Assembly (NCBI GenBank): GCA_034766995.1
Contig: CM068323.1
Location: forward strand, 2,462,967-2,526,966
Origin: Acanthacorydalis orientalis
Taxonomy: Eukaryota; Arthropoda; Insecta; Megaloptera; Corydalidae
Direction of reading: 5' to 3'
DNA: 64,000 bases
Shown one piece after another: positions 36,707 to 48,961 of the stretch. Each line of letters starts with the position of its first letter. Position 1 is the first letter of the stretch. The notes under the pieces are model-generated. The model saw nothing but the letters and a program-made list of their open reading frames with translations, did no database searches and had not been told where the DNA came from. A program made the translations under genes and the position numbers.

Positions 36707-37009
36707 ATGACAATGGAGAAACTACTATCTCAAATAATTCTCGAAGTACCCGACAAACTCGATTTGAATAGCCGCACGTCGAAATCCTACTATGACAAGA
36801 AGACGAGAAATCTCCCAGAGCTCGTGATCGATCAACCAGTGACGGTGCAAATTCACCCGGACGTCGACAAAACGTGGGAAAAAGGAAAAATAGTGAACAA
36901 GTTCAGTGACAGAGACTATGTAATTAATGTCAAGGGAACAATTTACAGACGCAACTTAGTTCATATTCGACCTACGACAAAGTTTTCTCAACGCCTAGAG
37001 CCTCTGTGA
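36707..37009 (+). pseudogene. Gypsy integrase C-terminal ORF, copy after B10
   Basis: Asp68 and Asp19 (DKLDLNS); Asp19 is shared only with the copy at 41237. Confidence 0.6.
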
Positions 37010-37033
37010 ATTCAGTCATCCACAACAGACTCA

Positions 37034-39526
37034 TTGTCTTTGTTTCAACGACAAAGTCTATTATCTAGTCCACGGGCAACTCCTGCGATTCAGCGGGTCG
37101 ACCCTTCTACCAAACGTGAATGGGAAATGAAGATCAATCGGTGTCCGATCAAACTAGACACCATCGGTGAGAATATTTCACAGAATTCAAGTTCATCTTC
37201 AGTCGAGGTCATTCTTCAAGGTCATCTGAGTTCGAGAGCTTTCTCGACGGCCGAAATCCGTGCTCTCGAGATAACTACTGCCATACGGGTTTCTGAAATC
37301 AACTACCGCACCTCCACCAGGAAACCTGTTCCAAGGATCTCGACCTCCAACTTGCACCATGCCACCAGCAAGGAAGTTCCACCTGCGACGAGGCTCTGTT
37401 CGTTCTGCAGTCAGGACCACCGTAAATATAGCTGTCCTGTGATGCGTAAACTCCCCGTAGAGGAGAGGTTAACCCTGGCCCGGAGGCATGCTCTATTCCA
37501 CAACTGTCTCTGCGCGCTCCCACGCAAAAAATGTTTATCAAAGAAGAAGTGTGTCCATTGCAACAGGCAGCACAACACTCTGTTGCACGCTGATAATTCA
37601 TCATCCAAGAAGTCCACATTGTCTATGTCGTCAGACGTCTGTCCGAATGCTGGATACACAAGTCCTCAGGAGATCCAGAGTCTCCTAGTGAGGGGCCTTA
37701 TTGCTGATCAGATTGTGATTCTAGCCACAGCCTTGGTGACAGTAGTGGCCCCTACAGGTGCCGCAATGATGACTCGAGCCCCCCTCGACTGCGGGTCTGA
37801 GGCCTCGTTCGTCTGCGGTCGACTGGCGCAGATGCTTAATCTTCCGGTCATCAAGCCGAAGGCTCGTCTAAGCGTCACTGGTGGAGTCACAGCCTCCACA
37901 GCCCAGAAGAAGGCTGTCTTTCGGATCCGTTCTCGTGTTGACTCACGATTTGACCTCGACGTAGAAGCTTTCGTACTCTCGCAGCTGACAAACAAGATTC
38001 CGAGTCAGCTTGTACACGATGTCGAGGCTACCCGTATGGCTGGGTTGGGGCTCGGCGATCCATACTATTGGAAAGCGGAGCACGCCGGGATGATTCTCGG
38101 TGCGGACGTTTATTTCCAACTATTGCGACCAGGAGTTCAAAAGATTCCCTCAACTACGTCAGTATTGTCTATTCTTCCGAAGACCAGGTGCGATTCTCCA
38201 GTATTGTCTATTCTTCTGGAGACCAGGTGCGATTCTCCAGTATTGTCTATTGTTCCGGAGACCAGGTGCGATTCTCCAGTATTGTCTATTCTTCCGGAGA
38301 CCAGGTGCGATTCTCCAGTATTGTCTATTGTTCCGGAGAACAAGTGCGACTCTCCAGTATTGTCTATTGTTCCGGAGACCAGGTGCGATTCTCCAGTATT
38401 GTCTATTCTTCCGGAGACCAGGTGCGATTCTCCAGTATTGTCTATTCTTCCGGAGACCAGGTGCGATTCTCCAGTATTGTCTATTCTTCTGGAGACCAGG
38501 TGCGATTCTGCAGTATTGTCTATAATGCCGGAGACCAGGTGCGATTCTCCAGTATTGTCTATTCTTCTGGAGACAAGGTGCGATTCTCCAGTATTGTCTA
38601 TTGTTCCGGAGACCAGGTGCGATTCACCAGTATTGTCTATAATTCCGGAGACCAGGTGCGATTCTCCAGTATTGTCTATTCTTCCGGAGACCAGGTGCGA
38701 TTCTCCAGTATTGTCTATTCTTCCGGAGACCAGGCGCGATTCTCCAGTATTGTCTATTCTTCCGGAGACCAGGTGCGATTCTCCAGTATTGTTTATTCTT
38801 CCGGAGACCAGGTGCGATTCTTCAGTATTGTCTATTCTTCCGGAGACCAGGTGCGATTCTCCTGTATTGTCTATTCTTCTGGAGACCAGGTGCGATTCTG
38901 CAGTATTGTCTATAATGCCGGAGACCAGGTGCGATTCTCCAGTATTGTCTATTCTTCCGGAGACCAGGTGCGATTCTCCAGTATTGTCTATTCTTCCGGA
39001 GACCAGGTGCGATTCACCAGTATTGTCTATAATGCCGGAGACCAGGTGCGATTCTCCAGTATTGTCTATTCTTCCGGAGACCAGGTGCGATTCTCCAGTA
39101 TTGTCTATTCTTCCGGAGACCAGGTGCGATTCTCCAGTATTGTCTATTGTTCCGGAGAACAAGTGCGATTCTCCAGTATTGTCTATTCTTCCGGAGACCA
39201 GGTGCGATTCTCCAGTATTGTCTATTCTTCCGGAGACCAGGTGCGATTCTCCAGTATTGTCTATTCTTCCAGAGACCATCCGATTCTCCAGTATTGTCTA
39301 TTCTTCCGGAGACCAGATGCAAATCTCCAGTATTGTCTATTCTTCCGGAGACCAGGTGCGATTCTTCAGTATTGTCTATTCTTCCAGAGACCAGGTGCGA
39401 TTCTCCAGTATTGTCTATTCTTCCGGAGACCAGGTGCGATTCTGCAGTATTGTCTATAATGTCGGAGACCAGGTGCGATTCTCCAGTATTGTCTATTCTT
39501 CCGGAGACCAGGTGCGATTCTTTTGA
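37034..39526 (+). pseudogene. BEL/Pao gag-protease fragment with an expanded minisatellite, copy G10
   Basis: 830 codons. Shares Cys160, Cys261 and Ala348 (WKAEH) with G1, but has Met32. One 37-bp monomer leaves the integrase core out of frame. Confidence 0.65.
38159..39520 (+). repeat. 39-bp minisatellite, 35 monomers (G10)
   Basis: 1362 bp: one 38-bp, thirty-three 39-bp and one 37-bp monomer. The first seven monomers closely follow G1; beyond that the block has expanded. Confidence 0.95.
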
Positions 39527-40251
39527 ACTTGATATATTACAGGACATGTCGGCTGAGACACTTATCGCCACGTGCAAACGAAATTTCAGTAGACACGGCA
39601 TTCCCACGAGACTACGCAGCGATAATGGAACCAATTTCGAAAATCAGCTAATGGAGAAACTTGCTCGTAATTGGGCATTCACGATTGTGACTTCTGCACC
39701 AAAACACCAGCGTGGGAATGTAAAGCAGAATCCGCAGTCAAAATTGCCAAGAAATTATTGTTATGTTTGTTATAAATAAAAACAAATTATCCTTAAACAA
39801 GACTTGATAATTATTTTATTCTCTATTTTGACTTCCAATGACAATGGAGAAACTACTATCTCAAATAATTCTCGAAGTACCCGACAAACTCGAGTTGAAT
39901 AGCCGCACGTCGAAATCCTACTATGACAAGAAGACGAGAAATCTCCCAGAGCTCGTGATCGATCAACCAGTGACGGTGCAAATTCACCCGGACGTCGACA
40001 AAACGTGGGAAAAAGGAAAAATAGTGAACAAATTCAGTCGCAGAGACTATGTAATTAATGTCAAGGGAACAATTTACAGACGCAACTTAGTTCATATTCG
40101 ACCTACGACAAAGTTTCTCAACGCCTACAGCCTCTGTGAATTCAGTCATCCACAACAGACTCATTGTCTTTGTTTCAACGACAAAGTCTATTATCTAGTC
40201 CACAGGCAACTCCTGAGATTCACCACAAGAATCAAGTCTCGAAATCAATGA
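39521..40251 (+). pseudogene. Gypsy integrase core fragment plus long C-terminal ORF, end of G10
   Basis: Core to 39779; C-terminal ORF 39838-40251 (137 codons, three-T run). Confidence 0.65.
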
Positions 40252-40330
40252 ACGAATCTCCGAACACGACGTAACCAGTTACATAACAGGGAACTTCAAT
40301 TGCTGTTTCAAAATCAGAATCGACGCATCC

Positions 40331-40378
40331 ATCAAAGAACTCTATCAAAGAACTCTATCAAAGAACTCTATCAAAGAA
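40331..40378 (+). repeat. 13-bp minisatellite, 3 full copies
   Basis: Shortest block; same length as the one at 48675. Confidence 0.85.
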
Positions 40379-40617
40379 GCGTTCAAAACTTCGAGGAAAA
40401 TTTAACGACTTTATTATGAAGTAATAATTTAAACGAAAAAGGAGAGGATGTTACGTTATCATACGTACTAGTGAGAGAAGGGTCACCAATGCAACCGGCG
40501 TTGTTGAAAACATCAGACGGGGAGTTTGATCAGGGGCGTAGCACGAAATAGACAGAAATTGAAATTAAAATAGTGGAGTGATTAGAAACAATCCATCTTG
40601 AAACACTAAAACCAATA

Positions 40618-40998
40618 ATGAGTAAACAAATAACAGAATCAATACAAACAGAAGAAATATTGATCACAAGCCCAGCCAATTCTCAACCAGAATCCAGATG
40701 TGCTGGTACTCAATCTACATCTACATATGAACACGGTCGTATTACTCCACGATCGAAGAGGAAAAGGAAAGCTGTATCTGCTTCTGACCGAGCATTGAGA
40801 ATAGTAGAAGAACGCCTAGCTCCAATACAAGAAGATAAATTTGACATTTTTGGTAAAAATGTGGCCGCTAAACTTCGCACACTGCAGAACGAGCAACGCA
40901 TTCATGCAGAGAAGCTCATTAATGACGCATTATATGAAGCAGAACCAAACAACTTAAGTAGAGATTGTCATATATCTCTCAGTGCGGTCCAACAATGA
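40618..40998 (+). CDS. BESS-like ORF, array copy B11
   Basis: Tyr106, Pro110. Confidence 0.45.
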   Translation: MSKQITESIQTEEILITSPANSQPESRCAGTQSTSTYEHGRITPRSKRKRKAVSASDRALRIVEERLAPIQEDKFDIFGKNVAAKLRTLQNEQRIHAEKLINDALYEAEPNNLSRDCHISLSAVQQ

Positions 40999-41236
40999 TC
41001 ACCTAAATCTATGCAGCAAGAAATTTTAAAGGCAAATAGGGATAAAGTATGTCTAATTTTATAAAAGAATATCTAATTTGTTCCTTTCTGTATTGCATGT
41101 ACGCACTAAGCTTTTCAGAAGCGTCTGTTAAGGATAATTATTATATATAAAAATTATTGTTATGTTTGTTATAAATAAAAACAAATTATCCTTAAACAAG
41201 ACTTGATAATTATTTTATTCTCTATTTTGACTTCCA

Positions 41237-41539
41237 ATGACAATGGAGAAACTACTATCTCAAATAATTCTCGAAGTACCCGACAAACTCGATTTGAATA
41301 GCCGCACGTCGAAATCCTACTATGACAAGAAGACGAGAAATCTCCCAGAGCTCGTGATCGATCAACCAGTGACGGTGCAAATTCACCCGGACGTCGACAA
41401 AACGTGGGAAAAAGGAAAAATAGTGAACAAGTTCAGTGACAGAGACTATGTAATTAATGTCAAGGGAACAATTTACAGACGCAACTTAGTTCATATTCGA
41501 CCTACGACAAAGTTTTCTCAACGCCTAGAGCCTCTGTGA
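41237..41539 (+). pseudogene. Gypsy integrase C-terminal ORF, copy after B11
   Basis: Asp68, Asp19. Confidence 0.6.
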
Positions 41540-41563
41540 ATTCAGTCATCCACAACAGACTCA

Positions 41564-44383
41564 TTGTCTTTGTTTCAACGACAAAGTCTATTATCTAGTC
41601 CACGGGCAACTCCTGCGATTCAGCGGGTCGACCCTTCTACCAAACGTGAATGGGAAATGAAGATCAATCGGTGTCCGATCAAACTAGACACCATCGGTGA
41701 GAATATTTCACAGAATTCAAGTTCATCTTCAGTCGAGGTCATTCTTCAAGGTCATCTGAGTTCGAGAGCTTTCTCGACGGCCGAAATCCGTGCTCTCGAG
41801 ATAACTACTGCCATACGGGTTTCTGAAATCAACTACCGCACCTCCACCAGGAAACCTGTTCCAAGGATCTCGACCTCCAACTTGCACCATGCCACCAGCA
41901 AGGAAGTTCCACCTGCGACGAGGCTCTGTTCGTTCTGCAGTCAGGACCACCGTAAATATAGCTGTCCTGTGATGCGTAAACTCCCCGTAGAGGAGAGGTT
42001 AACCCTGGCCCGGAGGCATGCTCTATTCCACAACTGTCTCGGCGCGCTCCCACGCAAAAAATGTTTATCAAAGAAGAAGTGTGTCCATTGCAACAGGCAG
42101 CACAACACTCTGTTGCACGCTGATAATTCATCATCCAAGAAGTCCACATTGTCTATGTCGTCAGACGTCTGTCCGAATGCTGGATACACAAGTCCTCAGG
42201 AGATCCAGAGTCTCCTAGTGAGGGGCCTTATTGCTGATCAGATTGTGATTCTAGCCACAGCCTTGGTGACAGTAGTGGCCCCTACAGGTGCCGCAATGAT
42301 GACTCGAGCCCCCCTCGACTGCGGGTCTGAGGCCTCGTTCGTCTCCGGTCGACTGGCGCAGATGCTTAATCTTCCGGTCATCAAGCCGAAGGCTCGTCTA
42401 AGCGTCACTGGTGGAGTCACAGCCTCCACAGCCCAGAAGAAGGCTGTCTTTCGGATCCGTTCTCGTGTTGACTCACGATTTGACCTCGACGTAGAAGCTT
42501 TCGTACTCTCGCAGCTGACAAACAAGATTCCGAGTCAGCTTGTACACGATGTCGAGGCTACCCGTATGGCTGGGTTGGGGCTCGGCGATCCATACTATTG
42601 GAAACCGGAGCACGCCGGGATGATTCTCGGTGCGGACGTTTATTTCCAACTATTGCGACCAGGAGTTCAAAAGATTCCCTCAACTACGTCAGTATTGTCT
42701 ATTCTTCCGAAGACCAGGTGCGATTCTCCAGTATTGTCTATTCTTCTGGAGACCAGGTGCGATTCTCCAGTATTGTCTATTGTTCCGGAGACCAGGTGCG
42801 ATTCTCCAGTATTGTCTATTCTTCCGGAGACCAGGTGCGATTCTCCAGTATTGTCTATTGTTCCGGAGAACAAGTGCGACTCTCCAGTATTGTCTATTGT
42901 TCCGGAGACCAGGTGCGATTCTCCAGTATTGTCTATTCTTCCGGAGACCAGGTGCGATTCTCCAGTATTGTCTATTCTTCCGGAGACCAGGTGCGATTCT
43001 CCAGTATTGTCTATTCTTCTGGAGACAAGGTGCGATTCTCCAGTATTGTCTATTGTTCCGGAGACCAGGTGCGATTCACCAGTATTGTCTATAATTCCGG
43101 AGACCAGGTGCGATTCTCCAGTATTGTCTATTCTTCCGGAGACCAGGTGCGATTCTCCAGTATTGTCTATTCTTCCGGAGACCAGGCGCGATTCTCCAGT
43201 ATTGTCTATTCTTCCGGAGACCAGGTGCGATTCTCCAGTATTGTTTATTCTTCCGGAGACCAGGTGCGATTCTTCAGTATTGTCTATTCTTCCGGAGACC
43301 AGGTGCGATTCTCCAGTATTGTCTATTCTTCCAGAGACCATCCGATTCTCCAGTATTGTCTATTCTTCGGGAGACCAGATGCAAATCTCCAGTATTGTCT
43401 ATTCTTCCGGAGACCAGGTGCGATTCTCCAGTATTGTTTATTCTTCCGGAGACCAGGTGCGATTCACCAGTATTGTCTATAATGCCGGAGACCAGGTGCG
43501 ATTCTCCAGTATTGTCTATTCTTCCGGAGACCAGGTGCGATTCTCCAGTATTGTCTATTCTTCCGGAGACCAGGTGCGATTCTCCAGTATTGTCTATTGT
43601 TCCGGAGAACAAGTGCGATTCTCCAGTATTGTCTATTCTTCCGGAGACCAGGTGCGATTCTCCAGTATTGTCTATTCTTCCGGAGACCAGGTGCGATTCT
43701 CCAGTATTGTCTATTCTTCCAGAGACCATCCGAATCTCCAGTATTGTCTATTCTTCCGGAGACCAGATGCAAATCTCCAGTATTGTCTATTCTTCCGGAG
43801 ACCAGGTGCGATTCTCCAGTATTGTTTATTCTTCCGGAGACCAGGTGCGATTCTTCAGTATTGTCTATTCTTCCGGAGACCAGGTGCGATTCTCCAGTAT
43901 TGTCTATTCTTCCAGAGACCATCCGATTCTCCAGTATTGTCTATTCTTCGGGAGACCAGATGCAAATCTCCAGTATTGTCTATTCTTCCGGAGACCAGGT
44001 GCGATTCTCCAGTATTGTTTATTCTTCCGGAGACCAGGTGCGATTCACCAGTATTGTCTATAATGCCGGAGACCAGGTGCGATTCTCCAGTATTGTCTAT
44101 TCTTCCGGAGACCAGGTGCGATTCTTTTGAACTTGATATATTACAGGACATGTCGGCTGAGACACTTATCGCCACGTGCAAACGAAATTTCAGTAGACAC
44201 GGCATTCCCACGAGACTACGCAGCGATAATGGAACCAATTTCGAAAATCAGCTAATGGAGAAACTTGCTCGTAATTGGGCATTCACGATTGTGACTTCTG
44301 CACCAAAACACCAGCGTGGGAATGTAAAGCAGAATCCGCAGTCAAAATTGCCAAGAAATTATTGTTATGTTTGTTATAAATAA
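41564..44383 (+). pseudogene. BEL/Pao gag-protease to integrase-core frame restored by three 37-bp monomers, copy G11
   Basis: A 939-codon frame. Three 37-bp monomers each remove 2 bp; the total of 6 bp restores the phase, so it reads from the gag-protease part through 37 monomers in changing phases and back into the integrase core (FELD and SDNG). It is the longest frame that reaches the core. It still opens at TTG with Met32 as first ATG. Confidence 0.7.
42689..44124 (+). repeat. 39-bp minisatellite, 37 monomers (G11)
   Basis: 1436 bp: one 38-bp, thirty-three 39-bp and three 37-bp monomers. An internal duplication repeats the stretch with TTCGGGAGACCAGATGC (near 43367 and 43947). The first part matches G10. 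Confidence 0.95.
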
Positions 44384-44744
44384 AAACAAATTATCCTTAA
44401 ACAAGACTTGATAATTATTTTATTCTCTATTTTGACTTCCAATGACAATGGAGAAACTACTATCTCAAATAATTCTCGAAGTACCCGACAAACTCGAGTT
44501 GAATAGCCGCACGTCGAAATCCTACTATGACAAGAAGACGAGAAATCTCCCAGAGCTCGTGATCGATCAACCAGTGACGGTGCAAATTCACCCGGACGTC
44601 GACAAATCGTGGGAAAAAGGAAAAATAGTGAACAAATTCAGTCGCAGAGACTATGTAATTAATGTCAAGGGAACAATTTACAGACGCAACTTAGTTCATA
44701 TTCGACCTACGACAAAGTTTTCTCAACGCCTAGAGCCTCTGTGA
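44125..44744 (+). pseudogene. Gypsy integrase core fragment plus C-terminal ORF, end of G11
   Basis: C-terminal ORF 44442-44744 has Ser56 and a four-T run. Confidence 0.6.
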
Positions 44745-44935
44745 ATTCAGTCATCCACAACAGACTCATTGTCTTTGTTTCAACGACAAAGTCTATTATC
44801 TAGTCCACAGGCAACTCCTCAGATTCACCACAAGAATCAAGTCTCGAAATCAATGAACGAATCTCCGAACACGACGTAACGATTTACACAACAGGGAACT
44901 TCAATTGCTGTTTCAAAATCAGAATCGACGCATCC

Positions 44936-45048
44936 ATCAAAGAACTCTATCAAAGAACTCTATCAAAGAACTCTATCAAAGAACTCTATCAAAGAACTCT
45001 ATCAAAGAACTCTATCAAAGAACTCTATCAAAGAACTCTATCAAAGAA
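44936..45048 (+). repeat. 13-bp minisatellite, 8 full copies
   Basis: All TATC type. Confidence 0.9.
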
Positions 45049-45287
45049 GCGTTCAAAACTTCGAGGAAAATTTAACGACTTTATTATGAAGTAATAATTT
45101 AAACGAAAAAGGAGAGGATGTTACGTTATCATACGTACTAGTGAGAGAAGGGTCACCAATGCAACCGGCGTTGTTGAAAACATCAGACGGGGAGTTTGAT
45201 CAGGGGCGTAGCACGAAATAGACAGAAATTGAAATTAAAATAGTGGAGTGATTAGAAACAATCCATCTTGAAACACTAAAACCAATA

Positions 45288-45668
45288 ATGAGTAAACAAA
45301 TAACAGAATCAATACAAACAGAAGAAATATTGATCACAAGCCCAGCCAATTCTCAACCAGAATCCAGATGTGCTGGTACTCAATCTACATCTACATATGA
45401 ACACGGTCGTATTACTCCACGATCGAAGAGGAAAAGGAAAGCTGTATCTGCTTCTGACCGAGCATTGAGAATAGTAGAAGAACGCCTAGCTCCAATACAA
45501 GAAGATAAATTTGACATTTTTGGTAAAAATGTGGCCGCTAAACTTCGCACACTGCAGAACGAGCAACGCATTCATGCAGAGAAGCTCATTAATGACGCAT
45601 TATATGAAGCAGAACCAAACAACTTAAGTAGAGATTGTCATATATCTCTCAGTGCGGTCCAACAATGA
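45288..45668 (+). CDS. BESS-like ORF, array copy B12
   Basis: Tyr106, Pro110. Confidence 0.45.
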   Translation: MSKQITESIQTEEILITSPANSQPESRCAGTQSTSTYEHGRITPRSKRKRKAVSASDRALRIVEERLAPIQEDKFDIFGKNVAAKLRTLQNEQRIHAEKLINDALYEAEPNNLSRDCHISLSAVQQ

Positions 45669-45906
45669 TCACCTAAATCTATGCAGCAAGAAATTTTAAA
45701 GGCAAATAGGGATAAAGTATATCTAATTTTATAAAAGAATATCTAATTTGTTCCTTTCTGTATTGCATGTACGCACTAAGCTTTTCAGAAGCGTCTGTTA
45801 AGGATAATTATTATATATAAAAATTATTGTTATGTTTGTTATAAATAAAAACAAATTATCCTTAAACAAGACTTGATAATTATTTTATTCTCTATTTTGA
45901 CTTCCA

Positions 45907-46209
45907 ATGACAATGGAGAAACTACTATCTCAAATAATTCTCGAAGTACCCGACAAACTCGAGTTGAATAGCCGCACGTCGAAATCCTACTATGACAAGA
46001 AGACGAGAAATCTCCCAGAGCTCGTGATCGATCAACCAGTGACGGTGCAAATTCACCCGGACGTCGACAAAACGTGGGAAAAAGGAAAAATAGTGAACAA
46101 GTTCAGTGACAGAGACTATGTAATTAATGTCAAGGGAACAATTTACAGACGCAACTTAGTTCATATTCGACCTACGACAAAGTTTTCTCAACGCCTAGAG
46201 CCTCTGTGA
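45907..46209 (+). pseudogene. Gypsy integrase C-terminal ORF, copy after B12
   Basis: Asp68 form, followed by a G module. Confidence 0.6.
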
Positions 46210-46233
46210 ATTCAGTCATCCACAACAGACTCA

Positions 46234-48123
46234 TTGTCTTTGTTTCAACGACAAAGTCTATTATCTAGTCCACGGGCAACTCCTGCGATTCAGCGGGTCG
46301 ACCCTTCTACCAAACGTGAATGGGAAATGAAGATCAATCGGTGTCCGATCAAACTAGACACCATCGGTGAGAATATTTCACAGAATTCAAGTTCATCTTC
46401 AGTCGAGGTCATTCTTCAAGGTCATCTGAGTTCGAGAGCTTTCTCGACGGCCGAAATCCGTGCTCTCGAGATAACTACTGCCATACGGGTTTCTGAAATC
46501 AACTACCGCACCTCCACCAGGAAACCTGTTCCAAGGATCTCGACCTCCAACTTGCACCATGCCACCAGCAAGGAAGTTCCACCTGCGACGAGGCTCTGTT
46601 CGTTCTGCAGTCAGGACCACCGTAAATATAGCTGTCCTGTGATGCGTAAACTCCCCGTAGAGGAGAGGTTAACCCTGGCCCGGAGGCATGCTCTATTCCA
46701 CAACTGTCTCGGCGCGCTCCCACGCAAAAAATGTTTATCAAAGAAGAAGTGTGTCCATTGCAACAGGCAGCACAACACTCTGTTGCACGCTGATAATTCA
46801 TCATCCAAGAAGTCCACATTGTCTATGTCGTCAGACGTCTGTCCGAATGCTGGATACACAAGTCCTCAGGAGATCCAGAGTCTCCTAGTGAGGGGCCTTA
46901 TTGCTGATCAGATTGTGATTCTAGCCACAGCCTTGGTGACAGTAGTGGCCCCTACAGGTGCCGCAATGATGACTCGAGCCCCCCTCGACTGCGGGTCTGA
47001 GGCCTCGTTCGTCTCCGGTCGACTGGCGCAGATGCTTAATCTTCCGGTCATCAAGCCGAAGGCTCGTCTAAGCGTCACTGGTGGAGTCACAGCCTCCACA
47101 GCCCAGAAGAAGGCTGTCTTTCGGATCCGTTCTCGTGTTGACTCACGATTTGACCTCGACGTAGAAGCTTTCGTACTCTCGCAGCTGACAAACAAGATTC
47201 CGAGTCAGCTTGTACACGATGTCGAGGCTACCCGTATGGCTGGGTTGGGGCTCGGCGATCCATACTATTGGAAACCGGAGCACGCCGGGATGATTCTCGG
47301 TGCGGACGTTTATTTCCAACTATTGCGACCAGGAGTTCAAAAGATTCCCTCAACTACGTCAGTATTGTCTATTCTTCCGAAGACCAGGTGCGATTCTCCA
47401 GTATTGTCTATTCTTCTGGAGACCAGGTGCGATTCTCCAGTATTGTCTATTGTTCCGGAGACCAGGTGCGATTCTCCAGTATTGTCTATTCTTCCGGAGA
47501 CCAGGTGCGATTCTCCAGTATTGTCTATTCTTCCGGAGACCAGGTGCGATTCTCCAGTATTGTCTATTCTTCCGGAGACCAGGTGCGATTCACCAGTATT
47601 GTCTATAATGCCGGAGACCAGGTGCGATTCTCCAGTATTGTCTATTCTTCCGGAGACCAGGTGCGATTCTCCAGTATTGTCTATTCTTCCGGAGACCAGG
47701 TGCGATTCTTCAGTATTGTCTATTCTTCCAGAGACCAGGTGCGATTCTCCAGTATTGTCTATTCTTCCGGAGACCAGGTGCGATTCTGCAGTATTGTCTA
47801 TAATGTCGGAGACCAGGTGCGATTCTCCAGTATTGTCTATTCTTCCGGAGACCAGGTGCGATTCTTTTGAACTTGATATATTACAGGACATGTCGGCTGA
47901 GACACTTATCGCCACGTGCAAACGAAATTTCAGTAGACACGGCATTCCCACGAGACTACGCAGCGATAATGGAACCAATTTCGAAAATCAGCTAATGGAG
48001 AAACTTGCTCGTAATTGGGCATTCACGATTGTGACTTCTGCACCAAAACACCAGCGTGGGAATGTAAAGCAGAATCCGCAGTCAAAATTGCCAAGAAATT
48101 ATTGTTATGTTTGTTATAAATAA
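46234..48123 (+). pseudogene. BEL/Pao gag-protease to integrase-core frame, copy G12
   Basis: 629 codons, with no 37-bp monomer, so the phase is kept into the integrase core. The monomer order at the end (SAVLSIMSETRC) matches the end of G10. Confidence 0.7.
47359..47864 (+). repeat. 39-bp minisatellite, 13 monomers (G12)
   Basis: 506 bp: one 38-bp plus twelve 39-bp monomers. Confidence 0.95.
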
Positions 48124-48595
48124 AAACAAATTATCCTTAAACAAGACTTGATAATTATTTTATTCTCTATTTTGACTTCCAATGACAATGGAGAAACTAC
48201 TATCTCAAATAATTCTCGAAGTACCCGACAAACTCGAGTTGAATAGCCGCACGTCGAAATCCTACTATGACAAGAAGACGAGAAATCTCCCAGAGCTCGT
48301 GATCGATCAACCAGTGACGGTGCAAATTCACCCGGACGTCGACAAAACGTGGGAAAAAGGAAAAATAGTGAACAAATTCAGTCGCAGAGACTATGTAATT
48401 AATGTCAAGGGAACAATTTACAGACGCAACTTAGTTCATATTCGACCTACGACAAAGTTTCTCAACGCCTACAGCCTCTGTGAATTCAGTCATCCACAAC
48501 AGACTCATTGTCTTTGTTTCAACGACAAAGTCTATTATCTAGTCCACAGGCAACTCCTGAGATTCACCACAAGAATCAAGTCTCGAAATCAATGA
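47865..48595 (+). pseudogene. Gypsy integrase core fragment plus long C-terminal ORF, end of G12
   Basis: Core to 48123; C-terminal ORF 48182-48595 (137 codons). With the following tail (ACATAACAGG) it is nearly the same as the end of G10. Confidence 0.65.
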
Positions 48596-48674
48596 ACGAA
48601 TCTCCGAACACGACGTAACCAGTTACATAACAGGGAACTTCAATTGCTGTTTCAAAATCAGAATCGACGCATCC

Positions 48675-48722
48675 ATCAAAGAACTCTATCAAAGAACTCT
48701 ATCAAAGAACTCTATCAAAGAA
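48675..48722 (+). repeat. 13-bp minisatellite, 3 full copies
   Basis: Last block of this kind before the array ends. Confidence 0.85.
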
Positions 48723-48961
48723 GCGTTCAAAACTTCGAGGAAAATTTAACGACTTTATTATGAAGTAATAATTTAAACGAAAAAGGAGAGGATGTTACGT
48801 TATCATACGTACTAGTGAGAGAAGGGTCACCAATGCAACCGGCGTTGTTGAAAACATCAGACGGGGAGTTTGATCAGGGGCGTAGCACGAAATAGACAGA
48901 AATTGAAATTAAAATAGTGGAGTGATTAGAAACAATCCATCTTGAAACACTAAAACCAATA

